64,000 nucleotides of DNA, from the NCBI GenBank assembly GCA_018372435.1, contig JAHAJA010000001.1, positions 124,001 through 188,000 on the forward strand, in the 5' to 3' direction. The notes beneath the pieces are model-generated. The model made no database searches and was not told the DNA's origin. It saw only the letters and a program-made list of their open reading frames with translations. Made by a program: the position numbers and the translations under genes. Positions 45,467 through 53,067 of the stretch are shown in pieces (position 1 is the first letter of the stretch; the number at the start of each line of letters is the position of its first letter). Origin of the DNA: Clostridiales bacterium (GTDB lineage Bacteria > Bacillota > Clostridia > Lachnospirales > Lachnospiraceae).

Positions 45467-47656
45467 ATGGGAATTACATATTTCAAAAACAGTAAGACAT
45501 TCAAGCTTGATACTAAAAAAACAACGTATATGATAGCTATTGTGGATAAAGAACAGTTTATTGGTCATGTTTATTATGGAAAGAGGATAGAGGACGAGGA
45601 GATGTCATATTTGCTCAGAATCTATGAGCCTCCTTATGTTCCAACGGAGAACAACAGGGATCGTTGTTCATTCTATGATACATTTCCAACAGAATATTCT
45701 ACACATGGAATAGGAGACTATCGTGACTCTGCATTAAAGCTACGTAGTGAAGATGGACATACCGCAGGCAGATTACAGTACGTAAGTCATGAAATAAGAA
45801 AAGGTAAAGAAGGATTAAAAGGATTGCCAGCAACATTCGGAGATGAAACAAGTTGTATGACTTTGTATATTACCTGTGAAGATGTATTTACAGGCGTACA
45901 AGTTGTGTTATCATATAGTGTCTTCGAAGAGGAAGATGTCATTACTAGAAATGTAAGAATTATTAATAATACAGGTAAATCCATCATGATTGAAAAGGCA
46001 TATTCTTGTTGTCAAGATTTTGATGGTGTTGATTATGACCTAATAACGTTACATGGTTCATGGGCAAGAGAAAGACATGTTCAAAGATCACCGCTTTCTC
46101 TCGGTAAACAAGGGGTTAACTCCGTTCGAGGAGAATCTAGTCATCAAGAGCATCCATTCATGGCATTGTGTGCGAGAGAGGCTACAGAAGATTTTGGTGA
46201 TGTATATGGCTTTAGTTTTGTGTATTCCGGTAACTTTAATGCGCAGGCAGAAGGAACTCAATTTAATTGTACGCGCTTATTAATGGGAATTAATCCAGAA
46301 GAGTTTAATTGGTTATTAAAATCCGGTGAACTATTCCAAACTCCAGAGGTCGTAATGACATATTCAAGCGAGGGTATTGGACAGATGACTCGTAACTTTC
46401 ACAACATTTATAGAAGACATCTAATCCGTAGTAAATACAGAGACCAAAAGCGTCCGATTCTAATTAACAATTGGGAAGCTACTTACTTTGATTTTAATAA
46501 AGATAAACTTGTTTCTATCGCAAAACAAGCATCTGAGTTGGGAATTGAGATGTTGGTAATGGATGACGGTTGGTTTGGAAACCGCCTTGATGATAACCGT
46601 GCTCTAGGTGATTGGTTTGTGAATGAGGATAAAATCGAAGGTGGTTTGAAGTCATTAGTCGATGAAGTGAATGCTCTTGGTATGAAATTTGGTATTTGGT
46701 TTGAGCCTGAGATGATTTCACCAGAATCTAAATTGTATGAGGAGCACCCTGATTGGGCAATCCAGATTGAAGGAAAGCCAATGACATTAAGCAGGAATCA
46801 GTATGTTCTTGATATTGGACGTGAGGAAGTTCGTGAGTATATCTATAGCCGTGTAAAAGACATTCTAACAAGTGCTAATATTGAATATGTAAAATGGGAT
46901 ATGAATCGTCAGTTAACGAATCTAGGAAGTAGAGTATTAGATAGTAAACAGATGGGAGAACTATCTCACCGTTATGTTCTTGGTGTCTATGAGATGATGG
47001 AACGCTTGGTTACGGATTTCCCAGACCTATTATTAGAGAATTGTTCTGGTGGTGGAGCAAGATTTGACGCGGGTATGTTATATTATAGTCCACAGATCTG
47101 GTGCTCAGATAATACGGATGCAATTGAGAGATTAGAGATCCAACGTGGTACAGCCATGGTCTATCCTCTTTCTACAATGGGTGCACACGTTAGTGACTGC
47201 CCAAATCATGCTACAGGCAGAGTAACACCGTTCAAGACAAGAGGACATGTAGCGTTAGCAGGGACATTTGGATATGAGTTAGATGTAACGAAGATATCGA
47301 AAGAAGATAGAGACATGATTCCGGAACAAGTTGCTATGTATCACCAATATGCAAGGTTAATCCAAAGTGGTGATTATTACAGAATAGCCAATGTTGTAGA
47401 TACCAAATATTATGATTGTTATGAAATAGTTGCAGCGGACAAGAGTGAGGCATTAGTTACGTATGTTAATGTTATGAACCTTGCAAACTCACATAGCAGA
47501 CGTATCCGCCTAAAAGGTCTTCAAGAGGATGCGCTATATGCATGGGAAGGAACGGAGCTAGTAATGACAGGCGCTGCATATATGAACGCAGGTATCTTAA
47601 TTCAGCAAATGTGGGGAGATTATCAGTCAACACTTATCCACCTTGTACGTCAATAG
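45467..47656 (+). CDS. GH36 alpha-galactosidase
   Basis: Hydrolyses terminal alpha-galactosides such as raffinose or melibiose. About 729 residues from ATG 45467, after GGAGGAG; an upstream GTG/ATG pair overlaps the site. It has a beta-sandwich N-terminal domain, then the barrel with LVMDDGWFG, the nucleophile in YVKWDMNRQL and the acid/base in WCSDNTDAIERL, plus GTFGYELDVTK. No signal peptide, so it acts in the cytoplasm on imported oligosaccharides. No transporter is adjacent. Confidence 0.92.
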   Translation: MGITYFKNSKTFKLDTKKTTYMIAIVDKEQFIGHVYYGKRIEDEEMSYLLRIYEPPYVPTENNRDRCSFYDTFPTEYSTHGIGDYRDSALKLRSEDGHTAGRLQYVSHEIRKGKEGLKGLPATFGDETSCMTLYITCEDVFTGVQVVLSYSVFEEEDVITRNVRIINNTGKSIMIEKAYSCCQDFDGVDYDLITLHGSWARERHVQRSPLSLGKQGVNSVRGESSHQEHPFMALCAREATEDFGDVYGFSFVYSGNFNAQAEGTQFNCTRLLMGINPEEFNWLLKSGELFQTPEVVMTYSSEGIGQMTRNFHNIYRRHLIRSKYRDQKRPILINNWEATYFDFNKDKLVSIAKQASELGIEMLVMDDGWFGNRLDDNRALGDWFVNEDKIEGGLKSLVDEVNALGMKFGIWFEPEMISPESKLYEEHPDWAIQIEGKPMTLSRNQYVLDIGREEVREYIYSRVKDILTSANIEYVKWDMNRQLTNLGSRVLDSKQMGELSHRYVLGVYEMMERLVTDFPDLLLENCSGGGARFDAGMLYYSPQIWCSDNTDAIERLEIQRGTAMVYPLSTMGAHVSDCPNHATGRVTPFKTRGHVALAGTFGYELDVTKISKEDRDMIPEQVAMYHQYARLIQSGDYYRIANVVDTKYYDCYEIVAADKSEALVTYVNVMNLANSHSRRIRLKGLQEDALYAWEGTELVMTGAAYMNAGILIQQMWGDYQSTLIHLVRQ

Positions 47657-47777
47657 AGACTAACCGTTAATCATAGTATACTATATTGCAATTCGAAGAG
47701 AAGTTTATTACAATTATATAATGATAATAAATGATTACTAATATGAATGGAATATAGTATAGTTTGGAGTAAAGTGC

Positions 47778-48530
47778 ATGGTAGATAAGGAACGGTTTGA
47801 TATAGTTTGCGATATGGTGGTCAATTCTGTCGCAACAAGAGATGGAATAGGAACATTAAGTGAGAAAACATTACATTCCGTATTAAAGAATTATTATGAA
47901 CCAGATTGCAGTAAACAGGAGATTAAGATAGGTGCCAAAGTTGCTGATATCATGAATGAATCTGGTATCATTGAGATACAGACACGGCAATTCAACAAAC
48001 TTAGGGGGAAGTTAGGTGCTTTTTTACCAAAACATAAAGTTACTATTGTATATCCAGTTGCCTCCTGTAAATGGCTATGCTGGATTGATGAAACAACAGG
48101 AGAAATAACTCCTAGAAGAAAATCTCCCAAGAGAGGAAAACCTCAACAGATTTTTGTGGAATTATATAAGATTAAAGAATATTTGAATAATCCCAATCTT
48201 AATTTAAGAATTGTAATGGTAGAAGTAGAAGAATATCGTTTTCTTAACGGCTGGAGTAAGGACCGAAAGAAAGGATCTAGTTGCAGTGATCGAATTCCCA
48301 TTGGATTAGAGGAAGAGATTAATATTGAATCAGCAGCAGATTATGGTAAGATGATTCCTGAGGAATTACCAGAGCAATTCACTACGAAGGATTATTCGAA
48401 GATAGCAAAGGTATCTGTCACACTAGCACAGGTGTCTTTGAATGTGATGTGTAGTGTTGGAGCGATTAATCTTGTTGGAAAACAAGGTAGGCTGAAACTA
48501 TACGAACGTAATTATAATAAGGGGTTATAA
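47778..48530 (+). CDS. unrecognised conserved-looking protein (250 aa)
   Basis: I do not recognise the family. The first 75 residues are helical (a wHTH-like region with TLSEKTLHSVLKNYY and KVADIMNESGIIEIQTRQFNKL). A central strand-rich region follows (VTIVYPVASCKWLCWIDETTGEITPRRKSPKRGK), then IVMVEVEEYRFLNG, a basic RKKGSS stretch, and a helical C-terminal part with VSVTLAQVSLNVMCSVGAINLV. The latter looks like another wHTH (sensing or DNA-binding). It has no signal or membrane segment. GGAG lies 9 bases before ATG. It lies between GH36 and a bidirectional terminator. Confidence 0.6.
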   Translation: MVDKERFDIVCDMVVNSVATRDGIGTLSEKTLHSVLKNYYEPDCSKQEIKIGAKVADIMNESGIIEIQTRQFNKLRGKLGAFLPKHKVTIVYPVASCKWLCWIDETTGEITPRRKSPKRGKPQQIFVELYKIKEYLNNPNLNLRIVMVEVEEYRFLNGWSKDRKKGSSCSDRIPIGLEEEINIESAADYGKMIPEELPEQFTTKDYSKIAKVSVTLAQVSLNVMCSVGAINLVGKQGRLKLYERNYNKGL

Positions 48531-48618
48531 TTCGTATTGATAATAAATACAAGAAAGTTAATAAATAGAAATATTAATGAAATAAACTATAATAATTGTA
48601 TTAATTGTTTATTGATAT

Positions 48619-48655
48619 AAAAGAAGAAGCTGTCAAACGACGGCTTCTTCTTTTA
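48619..48655. terminator. bidirectional terminator between the 250-aa gene and xylB
   Basis: AAAAGAAGAAGC pairs with GCTTCTTCTTTT, with an inner TC/GA pair around a short loop. Confidence 0.85.
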
Positions 48656-48679
48656 TATTAACTTGCATTACAGTTATTT

Positions 48680-50149
48680 TTATTTGATTACATTGAATAC
48701 ATCTTTAAGCGCAGGATATAGCATAGTAAATTTCTTGTATTGTTGATCATACGCCGATACTAGCTCAGAATTTGGTTCTACAGAATCAACTACTTGAATT
48801 AATGAACTTGTTGCTTCTTCAACGGTAGCATATTCTTTACAACCTACACAAGCTAGGATAGCAGCACCAAAGGCTGGACCTTCTTCGCTATTGATTGTAT
48901 CAACAGTAACGTTCATTACATTAGCAATAATCTTCTTCCATAATGGACTCTTTGCACCACCACCATTAATACGAGTGCGTTCAATTGTTACACCAAGAGA
49001 GCGTGCGATCTCAAGACAATCTCTTAAGGAATAAGCAACACCTTCTAGAACAGCTTGCGTCATATCTGCACGCGTTGTATTCATTGTCATACCGATAAAG
49101 GTACCTCTAGCATCTGGATTGTTATGTGGTGTACGTTCACCCATTAAGTAAGGTAAGAAAAATACGTTGTTTTTACCGAGTTCGTTAATTTCTTTTTGTT
49201 CTGTTGCATAATCTTTTGTTCCGATGATTTCGTCCATCCACCACTTGTTTGAAGCAGCAGCACTTAGTGTTACACCCATAAGATGATATTTTCTATCCGC
49301 ATGAGCGAATGAATGTAATGCGTTGTTATCATCTACGGCAAAGTTTTTACTTGCGATGAATACCACACCAGAAGTACCAAGAGAGATATTACACATACCA
49401 TCACCAACTGTACCAGTACCAACGGCAGCAACAGCTTGATCACCGCCACCAATAATAACCTTAACAGTTGAAGGGAAATTTAATTCTGTGGCAACCGACT
49501 CTTTAACAGTTCCAATAACATCTGAACTTTCGTGAATCTCAGCTAATTGGTTCTCAGTAAGGCCAAGAATTGTAATCATATCCTTCGACCAACATTTATT
49601 CTTAACATCAAGTAGTAGCATACCAGAAGCATCTGATACATCTGTACAGTGGTTTCCAGTTAGACGGTAAGCTAAGTAGTCTTTTGGTAACATGATTTTT
49701 TGAATACGAGCGAAGTTCTCTGGCTCATTATTCTTAACCCATAGTAGCTTAGGAGCAGTAAAGCCAGTAAGTGCTATGTTCGCTGTGTACTGGGATAATT
49801 TCTCGCGTCCAATTTCGTTATTAAGGTAATCACATTCTTTTTGTGTACGACCATCATTCCATAAGATAGCTGGGCGTATAACGTGGTCATCTTTATCAAG
49901 AATAACAAGTCCGTGCATCTGGCCACTAAAGCTTAATCCATTAATCAATGTAGTATCACATTCGGCGGTTAGCTCTTTCAAACCAGCAATTGTTGCATTG
50001 TACCAATCTTCTGGATTTTGCTCTGACCAACCTGTTTGTGGGAAGAAGATTGGATATTCTTTTGAAACGATTTTCTTAATATCCCCTGTTGCATCCATAA
50101 GAAGAAGTTTAACCGCAGATGTACCTAAATCAATACCAATATATAACAT
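48680..50149 (-). CDS. xylB: xylulokinase
   Basis: Phosphorylates D-xylulose for entry into the pentose phosphate pathway. 489 residues of the FGGY kinase family: IGIDLGTSAVKLLLMD at the N terminus, FSGQMHGLVILD (sugar contact), GGGDQAVAAVGTG with the catalytic Asp, and NGGGAKSPLWKKIIANV near the end. Length is usual. A palindrome TTGAC-N5-GTCAA at 50232-50246 overlaps a likely -35 about 90 bases upstream and may be an operator. No xylose isomerase is in the window. Confidence 0.92.
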   Translation of the reverse strand: MLYIGIDLGTSAVKLLLMDATGDIKKIVSKEYPIFFPQTGWSEQNPEDWYNATIAGLKELTAECDTTLINGLSFSGQMHGLVILDKDDHVIRPAILWNDGRTQKECDYLNNEIGREKLSQYTANIALTGFTAPKLLWVKNNEPENFARIQKIMLPKDYLAYRLTGNHCTDVSDASGMLLLDVKNKCWSKDMITILGLTENQLAEIHESSDVIGTVKESVATELNFPSTVKVIIGGGDQAVAAVGTGTVGDGMCNISLGTSGVVFIASKNFAVDDNNALHSFAHADRKYHLMGVTLSAAASNKWWMDEIIGTKDYATEQKEINELGKNNVFFLPYLMGERTPHNNPDARGTFIGMTMNTTRADMTQAVLEGVAYSLRDCLEIARSLGVTIERTRINGGGAKSPLWKKIIANVMNVTVDTINSEEGPAFGAAILACVGCKEYATVEEATSSLIQVVDSVEPNSELVSAYDQQYKKFTMLYPALKDVFNVIK

Positions 50150-50359
50150 GTAAATACCTCGTCCTTTCTATGTACTGGTGCTACGCAGTATTTGTTTAAT
50201 CATTAAACTATATATTTAACATACTATAAATTTGACGGTTTGTCAATGAATACAAGATGATGATTTATACATATTGCATAGCTACTTGGTTGCCTACCTT
50301 TGAAAATGACACCCTAACCAGTATATGATTAAATCGAGTCTATATCTGGATAAGAAAGC

Positions 50360-50433
50360 AAAAAAGATTACCATAGAAGTGTAGGGACTACATTACTGTA
50401 GCAATTGGGGAAACACTTCATATGATAATCTTT
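50360..50433 (-). terminator. terminator of the rubrerythrin gene
   Basis: On the minus strand AGATTATCATATGAAGTGT pairs with ACACTTCTATGGTAATCT across a 27-base loop, followed by TTTTTT. The rest of the 50150-50490 gap holds the xylB promoter region. Confidence 0.65.
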
Positions 50434-50490
50434 TCTAATATATAAGCTAAGGGGGGGAGGAGTTATATATTATTCTATATTTATAGTAAA

Positions 50491-51036
50491 TTATTTACCA
50501 AAATATCTTTCTAATAAACCTTGGAATGCTTTACCATGTCTAGCTTCGTCTCTAGCCATTTCATGAACTGTGTCATGGATTGCATCAAGGTTAGCAGCTT
50601 TAGCACGTTTAGCAAGATCGAATTTACCAGCAGTAGCACCGTTTTCAGCAGCTACTCTTAATTCAAGATTTTTCTTAGTGCTATCTGTTACTACTTCGCC
50701 TAATAATTCAGCAAATCTTGAAGCGTGGTCTGCTTCTTCATAAGCAGCTTTTTCATAGTATAAACCGATTTCTGGATAGCCTTCTCTGTGAGCAACACGT
50801 GCCATAGCAAGGTACATACCAACTTCTGTACATTCACCAGTGAAATTATCTCTTAAGTCCTTAATAATATCTTCACTAACACCTTGAGCAACACCAACAA
50901 CGTGTTCAGCAGCCCAAGTCATTTCACCTACTTGTTCTGTGAATTTATCAGCGCCTGCGCCACAGATTGGACATTTATCTGGAGCTGAATCTCCTTCGTG
51001 AACATAACCACATATTTGACATACAAATTTTTTCAT
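50491..51036 (-). CDS. reverse rubrerythrin (rubredoxin domain at the N terminus)
   Basis: 181 residues. The rubredoxin-like iron site comes first (FVCQICGYVHEG...DKCPICGAG), followed by the ferritin-like diiron domain (ECTEVGMYLAMARVAHREGYPEIGLYYEKAAYEEADHA, and EMARDEARHGKAF). Classical rubrerythrins have the opposite order. In clostridia these proteins reduce peroxide or oxygen with NADH-derived electrons and are PerR-regulated. The promoter region contains a PerR-type box matching the one before perR. Confidence 0.92.
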   Translation of the reverse strand: MKKFVCQICGYVHEGDSAPDKCPICGAGADKFTEQVGEMTWAAEHVVGVAQGVSEDIIKDLRDNFTGECTEVGMYLAMARVAHREGYPEIGLYYEKAAYEEADHASRFAELLGEVVTDSTKKNLELRVAAENGATAGKFDLAKRAKAANLDAIHDTVHEMARDEARHGKAFQGLLERYFGK

Positions 51037-51109
51037 ACTAATTTTCTCCTTTTCATGCTTTGCTTTATGTTCTAGAGAGTTATTAAACTTTCTAGTTTAA
51101 AATAAAAAT

Positions 51110-51160
51110 AGTAATCATTACTGATATTGCTATGATACATTAGTTGAGAAACTTTGTCAA
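51110..51160 (-). promoter_or_regulatory. rubrerythrin promoter with PerR-type box
   Basis: On the minus strand TTGACA (51160-51155), 17 bases and TATCAT (51137-51132). The 13-bp palindrome AGTAATCATTACT (51110-51122) lies just downstream of the -10, where a repressor blocks initiation. Confidence 0.8.
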
Positions 51161-51220
51161 GTATATTTTCAATTATTTTTATTCTTTATATTAAATTGAT
51201 ATGTTTATAATTATTGCAAA

Positions 51221-51358
51221 GAGTTTCGAAGTTATTAACTCTAACTTCGCACATATAAAACTTCACTTAGAGTATTGTAAAGCTAATCAAAAGCGGGTTT
51301 TTCGCTGAATATAGAAGTTAGCTACGCCAAGGAATCTTCAAGTGCGAAGTTTTAGTTA
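51221..51358. repeat. fold-back element between rubrerythrin and perR
   Basis: Nested arms: AACTTCGCAC (51243-51252) with GTGCGAAGTT (51342-51351), AGCTAA (51281-51286) with TTAGCT (51318-51323), and AGCG (51292-51295) with CGCT (51303-51306). GAGTTTCG, the same end motif as in the 281-bp elements, occurs at 51221-51228. No gene. Confidence 0.55.
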
Positions 51359-51407
51359 CTAATAAATATGTGATAGAGAAAGGTGTAAGGGGGGAGTGGT
51401 ATAGATA

Positions 51408-51472
51408 AAACGGCTATAAAAAACCATATATAATAAAAATTATCATATATATGGTTTTTTATAGCCGCTTTA
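51408..51472 (-). terminator. terminator of perR (long inverted repeat)
   Basis: Arms of about 25 bp (CGGCTATAAAAAACCATATAT with ATATATGGTTTTTTATAGCCG) around a short AT-rich loop follow the perR stop on the minus strand. Confidence 0.65.
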
Positions 51473-51486
51473 TACTAATTTGGGAA

Positions 51487-51885
51487 TTAAGGATAATTCT
51501 CTGCTTTTAAGCAATTTTCACATGTCCCGTAAAAGTAAACAGTATGACCATTAATCTTTCCTGGGAATGAAGCATTTGCAATTGCATTGATGTGTTCAAT
51601 AGAGTCCATTTGAAGATCAATAATTTCGCCACACTGGCTACAGATAAGGTGATAATGTTGACCAATGTTTGCATCAAAACGATCACTTCCGTCGCCACAG
51701 GAAATCTTGATGATTTCACCGTGTTCAGCTAAGAGACTAAGATTACGATAAACAGTACCTAAACTGATATTGGGATATAATTTCTTTATATTCATATAAA
51801 CTGTATCGGCAGTGGGGTGGCAGGTAGTACTTGCAAGATACTCTTTAATGGCTTCTCGCTGTCTACTATATTTTAGATTAGTCAT
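51487..51885 (-). CDS. perR: PerR-type Fur-family peroxide regulator
   Basis: About 132 residues from ATG 51885, after AAGGAGG; a long upstream extension has no ribosome site and covers the promoter. Winged helix: SRQREAIKEYLASTTCHPTADTVY...LGTVYRNLSLLAEHGEI. The regulatory metal site residues are kept (H in CHPTAD, and DRFDANIGQHYHLIC), and two CxxC zinc motifs (CSQC, CENC) are present. These favour PerR over Fur. Its own promoter carries the same box as rubrerythrin. Confidence 0.88.
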   Translation of the reverse strand: MTNLKYSRQREAIKEYLASTTCHPTADTVYMNIKKLYPNISLGTVYRNLSLLAEHGEIIKISCGDGSDRFDANIGQHYHLICSQCGEIIDLQMDSIEHINAIANASFPGKINGHTVYFYGTCENCLKAENYP

Positions 51886-51908
51886 AGTAACCTCCTTATC
51901 AAGATAAT

Positions 51909-51951
51909 AGTAATCATTATTAATTATATGTTGATAAATAGAAATTGTCAA
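51909..51951 (-). promoter_or_regulatory. perR promoter with PerR-type box
   Basis: On the minus strand TTGACA (51951-51946), 17 bases and TATAAT (51928-51923), a consensus promoter. AGTAATCATTAT at 51909-51920 is directly downstream of the -10, mirroring the rubrerythrin layout. No gene lies between here and 52315. Confidence 0.82.
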
Positions 51952-52315
51952 GGTATAACGGCAAGATAATATAGTAAGCAGGAATGTGAAAACCAATACT
52001 TCATAATTTGACATAATATACAAAATATATCTAATAATAAAGCGGATAGTGAAACAAGTCACTAATGTGTTTACATTGATTGGAATATTTGCTATAATAT
52101 ATCTATTAAACATCATTGATAAAAGTTTAACAAATGGTGCATAATAGACAAAAGAGAGGTGGAAGTAGAATAAGCAAATGTACATAAAATTGATATCTAA
52201 AGTCATATAGTAATATCTATAATATTCTCAATTAATGGACTAGTTATTGTGACTCATCGTTTCCGAAAGAAAAGTAGTTAGACTGATTGTACTATTATTA
52301 GGAGGTGTAGGCAAC

Positions 52316-52801
52316 ATGGCAATAGATAGTTTGTCAAAAGAGAAGTTCGAAGAATTGGGCGCATACATAGATTCGCTTCCTTCTAAAAAAGGAGAATTAA
52401 TACGTGTTCTTCATCGTGCACAAGGTATATTCGGGTATCTCCCAAAAGAGGTACAGTTCTTTGTAGCGAGAAAGATGGATGTCCCAACATCTAAAGTTTA
52501 CGGAGTGGTAACATTCTATTCTTATTTTTCTATGATTCCAAAAGGTGAATATAACATATCTGTTTGTCTCGGTACTGCTTGTTATGTTAGAGGAGCAGAG
52601 CCTGTATTAGATGAATTTAAAAAGCAGTTAGGTATATCCTGTAATGAGACCACTGCAGATGGTAAATTCTCGTTAAATGCGCTTCGTTGCGTGGGAGCTT
52701 GTGGATTAGCTCCAGTTGTTATGGTTGGAGACGAGGTTTATGGTAGGGTAACGAAGGATATGGTGAAAGACATACTGGCATCTTGCCTTAGTCATAATTA
52801 G
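52316..52801 (+). CDS. hydC: NuoE-like subunit of the bifurcating [FeFe] hydrogenase
   Basis: 161 residues with the thioredoxin-like [2Fe-2S] fold of NuoE/HydC: helical N-terminal half (ELIRVLHRAQGIFGYLPKEVQ), GVVTFYSYF, and the cluster ligands in CLGTACYVRGA and RCVGACGLAPVV. In HydABC enzymes it relays electrons between HydB and HydA. The site TAGGAGGTG precedes ATG. It is first in the hydrogenase operon, but 266 bases holding a fold-back element separate it from hydB. Confidence 0.9.
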   Translation: MAIDSLSKEKFEELGAYIDSLPSKKGELIRVLHRAQGIFGYLPKEVQFFVARKMDVPTSKVYGVVTFYSYFSMIPKGEYNISVCLGTACYVRGAEPVLDEFKKQLGISCNETTADGKFSLNALRCVGACGLAPVVMVGDEVYGRVTKDMVKDILASCLSHN

Positions 52802-52912
52802 CTAAACTGTAATGCCTATTTTCTCATCTACGGACTCGGCATCACTCTATGTAAACACTATTACATGTCGCTTAGCTTCCTTGTAGAATGAAAATATCCA
52901 ATACAGTTTAGC
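52801..52912. repeat. fold-back element inside the hydrogenase operon
   Basis: GCTAAACTGTA (52801-52811) and TACAGTTTAGC (52902-52912) are perfect inverted repeats; the left arm begins in the hydC stop codon. Inside, TATTTTC (52817-52823) pairs with GAAAATA (52890-52896), CTAC with GTAG, and ATGTAA (52849-52854) with TTACAT (52861-52866). The 112-nt unit can fold completely. Confidence 0.7.
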
Positions 52913-52935
52913 CTAAGATGAATAGGCAAGACACC

Positions 52936-52972
52936 TGCTGAATATTAAGTTAAGTATATTCGGCAATTTTTC
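52936..52972 (+). terminator. terminator-like hairpin between hydC and hydB
   Basis: TGCTGAATAT (52936-52945) pairs with ATATTCGGCA (52956-52965, one wobble), then ATTTTTT. A further hairpin, TTGTGC-TTC-GCACAA (53018-53032), lies just before the hydB ribosome site. Confidence 0.6.
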
Positions 52973-53067
52973 GCGCGTAATAAAACGGAAAAGACTAACA
53001 ATCAAGGAGTTAGCGGGTTGTGCTTCGCACAAGGTCGCCAGACTTTGAAAGGAGTAAGTGTATTCAT

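Noticed and set aside
51886..52206. N-terminal extension of the PerR-type protein
   Set aside because: It would cover a consensus promoter and the PerR box, and the internal ATG at 51885 has an ideal AAGGAGG.
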